A stretch of DNA of 40,736 nt from DAIRET01 sp036795455 (GTDB lineage Bacteria; Bacteroidota; Ignavibacteria; Ignavibacteriales; Ignavibacteriaceae), in NCBI GenBank assembly GCA_036795455.1, contig DAIRET010000009.1:1-40736 (forward strand). The letters are read 5' to 3'. The notes under the pieces were generated by a model that had not been told where the DNA came from, ran no database searches, and saw only the letters and a list, made by a program, of their open reading frames with translations. The stretch's first letter is position 1. Each line of letters starts with the position of its first letter. Position numbers and translations under genes: made by a program. Below are positions 28,294 through 36,398 of this stretch, in pieces.

Positions 28294-29510
28294 CTAACTC
28301 GAAGTTTTTTCAGAATAAAATCAATATCCGGTTCAATTGGTTCGGGTAATTTAACAATCTTCTGTGCTGATTCAATGTCTTTTAATCCATGTCCGGTAAG
28401 CATCATAACAACAATATCTTTAGTGCGAATGTTTGCTCTATACTTTAAGAATCCTGCATACGATGCTGCTGAGGAAGGCTCGCAAAATATTCCGCTATTT
28501 TCCGACAGATATTTTTGAGCCATTAAAATTTCATTATCCGAAACGAGAATAACATCGCCGTTTACTCTTTTTAGGCTGTTGACAGCGGAATAACCATTAC
28601 GCGCAGCATCAACCGAAATGGAATCAGCAATAGTTGAGGCTTTATAATTCAAATTAAAAATGTTTCTATTGAAAGCGTCGTAAATGAAACGGCTGCCTTT
28701 CGATTGAACTCCAATTATCCGTGGAATTCTCTTTATCAATCCGAGGAAATTCAAATCAAGAAATCCTTTTATAACTCCATCAAGACAAACGCCATCACCG
28801 ACGGGAATGAATACAAAATCAATATCTTTTTTCAATTGAGAGATCAATTCAAAAGAGGCTGTTTTCTTTCCTTCGATAGTCATTGGGTTGTATGCTGTGT
28901 TACGATTCAAATAACCGGTTGCAGCAGAAAACTTAAGAGACAAATCAAATGCTGAATCGTAATTCCCTTTGATTGGAATTAGTGTAGCGCCATACTGCAA
29001 ACACTGTATCAACTTCGCCTTAGGAGCAGACGATGGAAGGAAAATGAAAGTCTTTTGCCCCGCCGCTGCGGCAATCCCCGACATTGAAGATGCTGCATTC
29101 CCTGTTGATGCAAGGGCAATGTTATTCAGTTTAAACTTATTTGCAAATGCAGAAACAAGAAATGATGCTCTATCTTTGTACGAGCCGGTCGGATTGGTAC
29201 CATCAAACTTTAGAAACAGATTACTATAACCGGATTCCTTTTCAATATTTCTTGCCTTGATGAGAGGCGTATTTCCAACCGGTAGGGAAGGAAAGTATTT
29301 TCTCTCAACAGGCAAATAATCGTGAATATCAAAAGCATCGAAGACTTTTTTATTCTTTTTCAAATTCGCGGGAAGTTGAACTTTGAGCACACCTTTTAAT
29401 GGTTTTCCTTCGAGATCATTTTCTCTGCAAAGCGGGCAAAGCATCAAATCCTTTTTGATTGCATAAATGGAACCGCAGCTCTCACAAATGTAAGTAAATC
29501 TGTTTTTCAT
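28290..29510 (-). CDS. Threonine-synthase-like fold-type II PLP enzyme with zinc ribbon
   Basis: 406-aa PLP enzyme. An N-terminal zinc ribbon (C9, C12, C25, C28) precedes the core. The PLP lysine is K112 in DGTNPTGSYKDRAS; ASTGNAASSMSG is the substrate-binding loop. It resembles threonine synthase, but it lies in the purine operon, overlapping the MocA-like gene and 49 nt after ygeW, with no threonine biosynthesis neighbours. In this setting it more plausibly acts on a purine-derived amino acid such as diaminopropionate, or on its phosphorylated or ureido form. That is inference; a true threonine synthase remains possible. Confidence 0.85.
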   Translation of the reverse strand: MKNRFTYICESCGSIYAIKKDLMLCPLCRENDLEGKPLKGVLKVQLPANLKKNKKVFDAFDIHDYLPVERKYFPSLPVGNTPLIKARNIEKESGYSNLFLKFDGTNPTGSYKDRASFLVSAFANKFKLNNIALASTGNAASSMSGIAAAAGQKTFIFLPSSAPKAKLIQCLQYGATLIPIKGNYDSAFDLSLKFSAATGYLNRNTAYNPMTIEGKKTASFELISQLKKDIDFVFIPVGDGVCLDGVIKGFLDLNFLGLIKRIPRIIGVQSKGSRFIYDAFNRNIFNLNYKASTIADSISVDAARNGYSAVNSLKRVNGDVILVSDNEILMAQKYLSENSGIFCEPSSAASYAGFLKYRANIRTKDIVVMMLTGHGLKDIESAQKIVKLPEPIEPDIDFILKKLRVR

Positions 29511-29559
29511 AATCTGTTTCTATCAGTTTAATCTGTTGAATCCGTGTTCTATCACGCAG

Positions 29560-30570
29560 TTACATTGTTAAAGCCATAATCGCTTTAGCAGTATGAAGTC
29601 TGTTTTCCGCCTCATCAAAAACAATTGAAATATCGGGGTTGTCAAGAATTTCATCAGTAACTTCATTATTTCTATCCGCCGGTAGAGCATGCATTAACTT
29701 TACATTTTTATCTGCAAGTTTAATTCTTCTGTCATCACAAATCCAGGATTTGTATTTACTAAGATTAGCTTTCATCTCTTTTTTACATTCCTCTTCATTC
29801 TGCAAATAATGGTCGACATCATAGTAACCGAATCCGCCCCAGTTTTTCGGAACAACGATTTGAGCACCTTCAAACGCTTCGTCCATGTCGTTTGTAAAGC
29901 GTAAACTACCACCGCTATCTTTCGCATTCTGCATTGCTTTATCAACAATGTTTTTGCTTAATGGAAATTCTTTCGGATGAGCAACCGTAACGTTAATACC
30001 GTAGCGGGGGAACAATAATATTTGCGTCTGTGGAACGGACAACGGTTTGCTGTGTGTATCGGCATAAGCCCAGGAAACAGTAACATTCAAACCTTTTGTA
30101 TCTCTTCCGAAGTATTCGAATATTGTCATTAGGTCTGCAAGTCCCTGGAATGGATGATAAATATCGTCCTGCAGCGACATAACAGGTTTGGTTGAATGTT
30201 GTGCCATTTCTGTAAGATACTTTTGCCCGATTCCGTAGAAGCAGTTTCGGCAGGCGATCCCGTGTCCCATTCTTGAAAGAATAATTGCAGTATCCTTCGC
30301 AACTTCACCGTGAGTAATTTGCATTTTGTCCGGAGTAAGATCGTGTGCATGACCTCCAAGCTGCGTCATTCCGGCTTCCATAGAATTACGTGTTCTTGTA
30401 GATTGTTCGAAGAACATCATAAATAAAGTTTTGTGCGGCAGATGAAGTGTCGGCTCTTCTGCATAGAATTTTTTCTTTAAGTCGAATGATGTTTCAAAAA
30501 CTATATCCAGTTCTTCTTTCGTCCAATTGTCTTCTGTTAAGAAGTGTTTTTTCTTTAGTTGTGATGTCAT
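29560..30570 (-). CDS. ygeW: YgeW-type knotted carbamoyltransferase
   Basis: 336-aa knotted carbamoyltransferase of the YgeW group. The carbamoyl-phosphate loop is STRTR (57-61), the second site HPFQ (139-142), and MHALPADRNNEV near the C terminus is the HCLP-type substrate loop. In purine breakdown it is expected to transfer the carbamoyl group of an ureido intermediate to phosphate, giving carbamoyl phosphate for ATP formation. A carbamate kinase would be needed and is not in the window. AAAGGA lies 6 nt upstream of the ATG. A repeat remnant separates it from the upstream ygeY. Confidence 0.93.
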   Translation of the reverse strand: MTSQLKKKHFLTEDNWTKEELDIVFETSFDLKKKFYAEEPTLHLPHKTLFMMFFEQSTRTRNSMEAGMTQLGGHAHDLTPDKMQITHGEVAKDTAIILSRMGHGIACRNCFYGIGQKYLTEMAQHSTKPVMSLQDDIYHPFQGLADLMTIFEYFGRDTKGLNVTVSWAYADTHSKPLSVPQTQILLFPRYGINVTVAHPKEFPLSKNIVDKAMQNAKDSGGSLRFTNDMDEAFEGAQIVVPKNWGGFGYYDVDHYLQNEEECKKEMKANLSKYKSWICDDRRIKLADKNVKLMHALPADRNNEVTDEILDNPDISIVFDEAENRLHTAKAIMALTM

Positions 30571-30610
30571 TGTTTTTTCCTTTAAAATATTATTAAAACT
30601 TTTTCCTCAC

Positions 30611-30687
30611 CGTAAAGCCGCAGAGTTAGAAGTTGCAACCATCACGATTCCTCCTAATTCATTCCTTTGCGTCTTAGCGTCTCAGCG
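30611..30687. repeat. ORF-less remnant of the GxxExxY-type repeat between ygeY and ygeW
   Basis: cgtaaagccgcagagtt (30611-30627) and, in inverse sense, tgcgtcttagcgtctcagcg (30668-30687) match the right repeat of the leuS/serS cassette at 15/17 and 18/20 positions, respectively. About 40 bp of unrelated sequence lie between, too short for a gene. It fills most of the 125-nt gap in an otherwise tight operon and can form an imperfect hairpin. Confidence 0.6.
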
Positions 30688-30695
30688 GTAAAAAC

Positions 30696-31880
30696 TCAGT
30701 AATTCAAAACAAACGCAGCATAGAATGCGGCAGCTTTGCTCAAATGTTCAATCGGTACTTTTTCATCGGGAGCGTGTGCAAGTACTTCATTCCCCGGACC
30801 AAACCCGATTACAGGTATTCCGTAATAACCGTTAATCGTAACTCCGTTAGTCGAGAAAGTCCATTTGTCAACAACCGGATTTTGACCGAATAGCGCAGAG
30901 AAAACCTCCACTCCTTTTTTTATTACCAGATGATTCTCTTCAAGTTTCCATGTTGGATAATATTTCTCCATTCCGTATTCGTAACCTGTAAATCCTTTTT
31001 CTTTATACTCCAGTAGATGTACCTTGGCATTGAAATCTTTAACGATTTCTTTTACCTGTGATAACGCAAGTTCTTTATCTTCACCCCAGGTCAATCTGCG
31101 GTCAAGATGAATTTTTGCATAATCAGAAACCGCACAAAGAGACGGACTGGCAGACTTGAATTCGGTAACTGTAACGGTTCCTTTTCCAAGGAATTCATCG
31201 AAGAGTAATCTTTCATTCAGTTTTTCAATTTCCAAAGCAGCTTTTGAAGCCATATAAATTGCATTCTTTCCTCTTTCGGGTGCGGAACCGTGCGAAGAAA
31301 CACCGAAGAATTCAACTTCGATTTCCATTCTGCCTCGGTGTCCCCTATAAATATTTAAGTTCGTCGGCTCCGTAACGATTACTACATCCGGTTTTATTTT
31401 TTCTTCTTCGACGAGATATTTCCAGCATAGTCCATCGCAGTCTTCTTCCATTACAGTCCCAGTAACTAAGAGTGTTACATCTTCAGGGAAACCGATTTCT
31501 TTCAATATTTTACATGCAGTAATAGCAGCAACCGGACCACCTTTTTGATCAACGGAACCGCGGCCATGAACAAATCCGTCTTTGATTTCACCACCGAGTG
31601 GATCGAAACTCCAGTTTTCAAGATTACCTAAATCAACCGTATCAATGTGTCCGTCAATTGCGATAACTTTTTTACCGTTTCCGATTCTTCCGATAATATT
31701 CCCGAGTTTATCAATACTAACCTCATCAAACCCGGCTTCTTCCATTTGACGTTTTAGTTCATTGACAACGCCTTCTTCCTGTGTGCTTAATGATTTTTGC
31801 CGAATGACCTTCGAAAGGTTTTCTGCGGTATACGATTCATATTTTTTTGCAAGTTCGTTAATTGTGTTGTAAGTGTTCAT
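30696..31880 (-). CDS. ygeY: YgeY-type M20 family hydrolase
   Basis: 394-aa M20-family metal-dependent amidase/peptidase of the YgeY ('selenium metabolism-linked') group. Metal ligands and catalytic residues in order: H78-ID80 (DGHID), D111 (GRGSVDQKGG), E145-E146 (MEEDCDG), TEPTN and the C-terminal LAHAPDE histidine. It would remove a carbamoyl or formyl-type amide from a ring-opened purine intermediate, in the manner of ureidoglycolate or carbamoyl-amino-acid hydrolases. It overlaps ssnA by ATGA, so the two are translationally coupled. The exact substrate is not known to me. Confidence 0.93.
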   Translation of the reverse strand: MNTYNTINELAKKYESYTAENLSKVIRQKSLSTQEEGVVNELKRQMEEAGFDEVSIDKLGNIIGRIGNGKKVIAIDGHIDTVDLGNLENWSFDPLGGEIKDGFVHGRGSVDQKGGPVAAITACKILKEIGFPEDVTLLVTGTVMEEDCDGLCWKYLVEEEKIKPDVVIVTEPTNLNIYRGHRGRMEIEVEFFGVSSHGSAPERGKNAIYMASKAALEIEKLNERLLFDEFLGKGTVTVTEFKSASPSLCAVSDYAKIHLDRRLTWGEDKELALSQVKEIVKDFNAKVHLLEYKEKGFTGYEYGMEKYYPTWKLEENHLVIKKGVEVFSALFGQNPVVDKWTFSTNGVTINGYYGIPVIGFGPGNEVLAHAPDEKVPIEHLSKAAAFYAAFVLNY

Positions 31881-33232
31881 GATTTTTTTCTGTCTGCTTT
31901 TTCTGTTTTCTTAAATTGTTGAAATAGTTTCTTCCCTGTATCAAAGATATCTTTATAAGCCCCGGACTCATCTATGCCGGTAAGTTTTTTCTCTTTCATT
32001 AAAAAATTGCCGTTTTGAACTACCGAGTGAATCTGTGAATCAAGTATCCCGTATATATAATGTCCCCAAAAATTATTTTCACTGAACGGAGTAGGCGGAA
32101 TGTAATCGTGTATAATAAAATCCGCCCGGTCATTTTCATTGAGAGTTGAGAAGTCGGGGAAATATTGTTTGATGAAATCAACCTGGTTAAAGTAAATATT
32201 GATTATTCTATTGAAAGCCTCCTCAAATGAAAAACCGGAATGACGCATCAACAAGAAAATAAGTTTAAGCGACTTCGCCGGATTTGCATGCATTCCATCT
32301 GTTCCGCAAAGAAGAGGCAGTTCACCCGGAATTAATTTGAAGTTATTAATTCCGACTGAATTGTTCATGTTCGATTCCGGGTTTAATGCAATTGCACTTC
32401 CATACTTAACGATTTTTTTGTATTCATCTTTTGTAAGATGAATGGAGTGCGAAAGGATACTTTGGGGATTCAGAAGATCGTAGTCAATCAGTCGTTGCAG
32501 AGGAAGTTTCCCGAATTTCTTTTTGCTCAACATTTTGTCGGTTGCATCTTCAGAAAGATGAATATGAATACCCATGTCGTTCTTGGAAATATAATCGGAT
32601 ACTTTTTTGAGGGTCGAATCCTCAAGTGTGAACGACGCATGTAAACCGAACATGCTTTTAATGTTGCTGTTGGTTTCATTTTCAAAGAACCGGGTATTTT
32701 CATTCAGACTATTTATTGAAAAAACTTTTCCGTTTCTGTCCGTTGTTTCAAAACAAAGTACTCCTCTAAGGTCGTGCTGCCGCACTACATCGGCAATCTG
32801 TTTCAAACTTCCCTTTGAGTAAACTGGCGAAGAGTGATGATCGATAATATAGGTTACACCATTACGGATTGATTCAATCACAGTCATCCTTGCCGAAGCT
32901 TCGATCATTTTGAGATTTAGAGAGCGGTCAAGTTTCCACCAGAGATTAGCAAGTATGTGATAAAAAGAATCCGAGGTACCTGAAACTTGCAGTCCTTTTG
33001 AAAGACGGGAATAGATATGCTCGTGAAAATTTACGTTCGGAATTGTAACTACTCTTCCACCCGCATTAAAGGAGTTCTTGTTTTTATTACTTTCACCTTT
33101 TAAGTAAGTACTAAAATCAACTTTTTGAATGGATGTTATCTTTCCCTTTTCAATAATGAGATTTCCAAAAACCGGCTTGATTGTGCGATTCTTTATTGAA
33201 CAAATCCACGCATTAGAAATTGTTATTCCCAT
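31877..33232 (-). CDS. ssnA: SsnA-type aminohydrolase
   Basis: 451-aa amidohydrolase-superfamily enzyme of the SsnA group, related to guanine and chlorohydrolase-type deaminases. Metal ligands: H70-E-H72 (NFHEHIYS), HIHLSED, LSHSIHL and D in LLCGTDGM. SsnA is a constant member of the purine/urate island and is expected to deaminate or open a purine-derived ring. It begins in a TAATG overlap with the stop of the cyclic amidohydrolase gene and ends overlapping ygeY. The usual PGLVNAHTH entry motif is diverged to IPNVNFHEH, but the metal set looks complete. Confidence 0.9.
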   Translation of the reverse strand: MGITISNAWICSIKNRTIKPVFGNLIIEKGKITSIQKVDFSTYLKGESNKNKNSFNAGGRVVTIPNVNFHEHIYSRLSKGLQVSGTSDSFYHILANLWWKLDRSLNLKMIEASARMTVIESIRNGVTYIIDHHSSPVYSKGSLKQIADVVRQHDLRGVLCFETTDRNGKVFSINSLNENTRFFENETNSNIKSMFGLHASFTLEDSTLKKVSDYISKNDMGIHIHLSEDATDKMLSKKKFGKLPLQRLIDYDLLNPQSILSHSIHLTKDEYKKIVKYGSAIALNPESNMNNSVGINNFKLIPGELPLLCGTDGMHANPAKSLKLIFLLMRHSGFSFEEAFNRIINIYFNQVDFIKQYFPDFSTLNENDRADFIIHDYIPPTPFSENNFWGHYIYGILDSQIHSVVQNGNFLMKEKKLTGIDESGAYKDIFDTGKKLFQQFKKTEKADRKKS

Positions 33233-34680
33233 TACTTACACTCCACAAATTTACCGTAACCGATTTTACCGAAGAATTTTTCATCTCTGCTCATTATCAT
33301 ATTACCTCTTAAAAAAGTTTTCTCAACAACTGCATTTAATTGCAGTCCTTCAAACGGGGTATACTTCCCTTTGCTGTGCATTTTGGAAGAAGTAATAGTT
33401 TCAGACGCCCAAAGATTTATAAGCGATATATCCGCATCATAACCAACTGCTAATTTGCCTTTCTTTTGCAACTGGAAGAAGTCTGCTGCATTGGTTGATA
33501 ATAAATGTATTGTTTGATTCAGTGTAATTCTGTTTTTCAAAAATCCTTCACTGAATAAATACGGTACACGATGCTCAACACCTGGAATACCACCGTAAAC
33601 CCTCCAAAAGTTTTCGGAAGATTTTTCTTCATCCGGATTGCACCCCGCATGGTCTGTAGTAACGAAAACGAGTTTCTCTTCTGCTAATGCACGCCAGAGG
33701 GATTCTTTATCTTCTTCAAACTTTACCGGCGGTGCAGTTTTTAAATAATTTCTGATTGCCGGAATCTCAAAATCTTTTTGAGTGAAGTGAAGATAGTGAG
33801 GGCATGTTTCGGCAGTAAAATTTGCCTTCTCCGAATGATAGCCGTTTACAATATTTAATCCTTCGGCAGAACTCAAATGAACGATATGAACTCTGCAGCC
33901 GGTTCTTTCAGCAATTTTTGCAAGTTTAGCTACTGCCGTAGTTTCGGCTTCAATACTTCTTGAAGCAGTGTAGTCCTGCCATGAATTAAGTCCCCGGCTA
34001 ATTCTATCATTCTGTTCTGTCAGCACAATTGCTTTATCTTCCGCATGAACCGCAAGCGGTTTACCGGTTCCCTTTACTATTTCTGCGACAGATTCGATTT
34101 GTTCATAGGTTAAGTCTTTAAAGTCTTCCATACCGGAAATGACATACACTTTGAACCCGGCTATTCCTTTATCGGCAAGTTCAAAAATATTCTTTTTCAA
34201 TTGTTCTCTGTTAGTAAAGCAATCCCCTCCAATGCCTCCCCAGAATGCAAAGTCAACAAGACTTCTATCTTTTACTGCATTAAGTTTTGTTTGAAAACTA
34301 TCAACATTGGTAACCGACGGGATTGACGTACAAGGCATGTCAATAATGGCTGTAACCCCACCAGTTGCGGCTGCACGTGAAGCGTGTTCAAAATCTTCAC
34401 GGAATTCAAATCCCGGTGTATCGAAGTGCACATGCGGATCAATAGCGCCCGGAATAGCTAATGAATACTTCCCATCAATAATATTTGGATTGTGTTCGGA
34501 TATTCTTTCGGGCAGTAAACTAATGAATGCTAATAACTTCTCACGGGTATTGATCTCATTCCATTCTATCTCTCTTGCAGAATGAAATTCTACCAGGTTT
34601 ACCCGGTTGTCGAATAGAATATCAGCAAGCCGGAGGCAGTTATCATGCGTGTTAACAAAAACATTCTTGAGCGTTTTCAT
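33232..34680 (-). CDS. Cyclic amidohydrolase (allantoinase/dihydroorotase type), HyuA role
   Basis: 482-aa zinc cyclic amidohydrolase. All binuclear-site residues are visible: H83-V-H85 (IDPHVHF), carboxylated lysine K177 (AGFKVYV), H212 (AVHAED), H268 (IVHLSS) and D343 (TTDHAG). It sits where hyuA/ygeZ (hydantoinase) lies in other purine islands and should hydrolyse a ring amide. The segments DPHVHFDTPGFEFREDFE and GGVTAIIDMPCTSIPS resemble allantoinase/dihydroorotase more than D-hydantoinase, so the ring it opens may differ. It starts 9 nt after the upstream PLP gene and overlaps ssnA by 1 nt. Confidence 0.88.
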   Translation of the reverse strand: MKTLKNVFVNTHDNCLRLADILFDNRVNLVEFHSAREIEWNEINTREKLLAFISLLPERISEHNPNIIDGKYSLAIPGAIDPHVHFDTPGFEFREDFEHASRAAATGGVTAIIDMPCTSIPSVTNVDSFQTKLNAVKDRSLVDFAFWGGIGGDCFTNREQLKKNIFELADKGIAGFKVYVISGMEDFKDLTYEQIESVAEIVKGTGKPLAVHAEDKAIVLTEQNDRISRGLNSWQDYTASRSIEAETTAVAKLAKIAERTGCRVHIVHLSSAEGLNIVNGYHSEKANFTAETCPHYLHFTQKDFEIPAIRNYLKTAPPVKFEEDKESLWRALAEEKLVFVTTDHAGCNPDEEKSSENFWRVYGGIPGVEHRVPYLFSEGFLKNRITLNQTIHLLSTNAADFFQLQKKGKLAVGYDADISLINLWASETITSSKMHSKGKYTPFEGLQLNAVVEKTFLRGNMIMSRDEKFFGKIGYGKFVECK

Positions 34681-34689
34681 TTCAACTGC

Positions 34690-36156
34690 TTATAGTTTTA
34701 ATCCTACTTCATCATTGAATTTACTTATTAAATCGTCCCACTTAGGCACAACAGAAAATCGTTCTTCCCAGTAGTTTTCGTCGTACCATTGTGCATTCAA
34801 TTCACCAACATCTTTCCCTTGCTGTTCAACCCACGTAAAGTATTTTAAGTTGTGGATTGCTTTTTTATCATAGTAAGAAAGTTCTTTGAAGTAATCAATA
34901 CCCTGATGTTTTACGACTGAATTCCAATCAATTGCAGCTTGAGTCTCTGAGTATTTTCCCCAATTCTCATTCATTTCTTTTAAGCGTGATTGATAAAGGT
35001 CGGATGAATCAGTGAACACTGTAAAGATCACATCGTTTTCATTCATCTCGTAATACTTCGCAAGTTTAATACTGCTTATCAAATTACCGATTGATGAAAT
35101 ACCGAGGAAAGGTAGCTTTTCGATTGTGCTTTTGTCGATACCCATCTGGTTAAGTAATTTCTGACCAGCTGGTTCGTTAAACAAACGGAGAATTCTCAAC
35201 GGCTCTTCATCATCAATAGCACAAACAGCATCCGTGTTTTTAGAGTTGTGTATCCATGGTACATGTTTATCTCCGATTCCTTCAATTCTATGTCCGCCGA
35301 AACCGTTCATTAAAAGAGTTGGACATTGAAGTGCTTCCGATGCTACAACTTTGATTAACGGATTTACTTTACGGAGGTAATCTCCGGCTGCGAGTGTTCC
35401 TGCAGAACCGGTAGCACTAACGTAACCTGCAATACGCTGGTTTTTCTCTTTTATCTGCTCAAACAGTTTTTCAAATGTGTAGCCGGTGATTTCGTAATGC
35501 CATATTGAATTTCCGAACTGATCGAATTGATTGAAGATAAGATACTCATCGCTTTTTGCAACAAGTTCGTGGCATTTATCATAAATCTCTTTTACATTAC
35601 TTTCACAGCCGTAAGTAGCATAAACTTCGGCACCGATTTCTTTGAGCCATTCAAAACGTTCGCGGCTCATCTCTTCAGGCAAAATAGCTACCGCATGAAC
35701 AGAAAGTAAAGCTGAGTTGAAAGCCCCGCCGCGGCAGTAGTTTCCGGTTGAAGGCCAAACGGCTTTGTGGTATTCCGGATCGAATCTTCCTGTTACCATA
35801 TATGGGGCGAGGCAACCGTATGTTGCACCGACTTTATGAGCGCCAGTCGGGAAAAATTTTCCGACAAGACCGATGATTCTTGCATTAACTCCGGTAATCG
35901 TTTTCGGTATTTCGAGAAAATTAATACCGCCAATTTTTCCCGTAACCGGATCATTCGCCCAATTGATACGGAATAAATTCAATGGATGAATATCTTGCAG
36001 CTTGATTGATTCCAATTTCACTTTAATTTTTTCCGGTATCTGTTCCGGTTGTTTCAGTTGATTAAATGTCGGAAGAATTATATCATTCTCCCTGCATCTC
36101 TTTATAGTTTTTTGTAAATACTCGTTGTTCTCAATATCCCAATTCCAGTAGTTCAT
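34690..36156 (-). CDS. Fold-type II PLP enzyme in the YgeX position, not canonical YgeX
   Basis: 488-aa PLP-dependent lyase-family protein, first gene of the leftward purine operon. Likely PLP lysine K108 (KFFPTGAHKVGATYG), S136-TGN139 substrate loop and ATGSAGT (257-263) glycine-rich phosphate loop. It has no close resemblance to the about 400-aa diaminopropionate ammonia-lyase YgeX (different lysine motif, longer, extra C-terminal about 100 residues rich in Trp, Tyr and acidic residues). By position it may carry out the final deamination that yields pyruvate or another keto acid. That is inference; I do not recognise a characterised member. Confidence 0.8.
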   Translation of the reverse strand: MNYWNWDIENNEYLQKTIKRCRENDIILPTFNQLKQPEQIPEKIKVKLESIKLQDIHPLNLFRINWANDPVTGKIGGINFLEIPKTITGVNARIIGLVGKFFPTGAHKVGATYGCLAPYMVTGRFDPEYHKAVWPSTGNYCRGGAFNSALLSVHAVAILPEEMSRERFEWLKEIGAEVYATYGCESNVKEIYDKCHELVAKSDEYLIFNQFDQFGNSIWHYEITGYTFEKLFEQIKEKNQRIAGYVSATGSAGTLAAGDYLRKVNPLIKVVASEALQCPTLLMNGFGGHRIEGIGDKHVPWIHNSKNTDAVCAIDDEEPLRILRLFNEPAGQKLLNQMGIDKSTIEKLPFLGISSIGNLISSIKLAKYYEMNENDVIFTVFTDSSDLYQSRLKEMNENWGKYSETQAAIDWNSVVKHQGIDYFKELSYYDKKAIHNLKYFTWVEQQGKDVGELNAQWYDENYWEERFSVVPKWDDLISKFNDEVGLKL

Positions 36157-36337
36157 TTAATTTCCAATGTTATTCATGATAAATATTTAATAATTTAAAA
36201 ATAAGTGTCGCAAATTAGTGAGATTTTTTCAATTTCGATAATAAATCCGATGTAAATAGTTTCAACCAAACGACTATATGAACCCAATTAGGACAGAAGT
36301 GAATTACTATTACATCTTGGCTTCCTTTTATAATGAC

Positions 36338-36377
36338 AAAAAAAATCCTTTGAGTCAAACATTTGACCCAAAGGATT
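36338..36377 (-). terminator. Strong rho-independent terminator after the ricin-domain gene
   Basis: Stem 36344-36358 with 36363-36377, 15 bp with one position that is a G-U pair in the minus-strand RNA, a 4-nt loop, then an eight-residue U-tract (As at 36338-36345 on the plus strand). Confidence 0.95.
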
Positions 36378-36398
36378 CTAATATTAGGCTTCAGTTTC

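Noticed and set aside
34690..36156. Calling the first leftward gene ygeX
   Set aside because: The PLP-lysine motif, length and C-terminal region differ from YgeX; only the position agrees.
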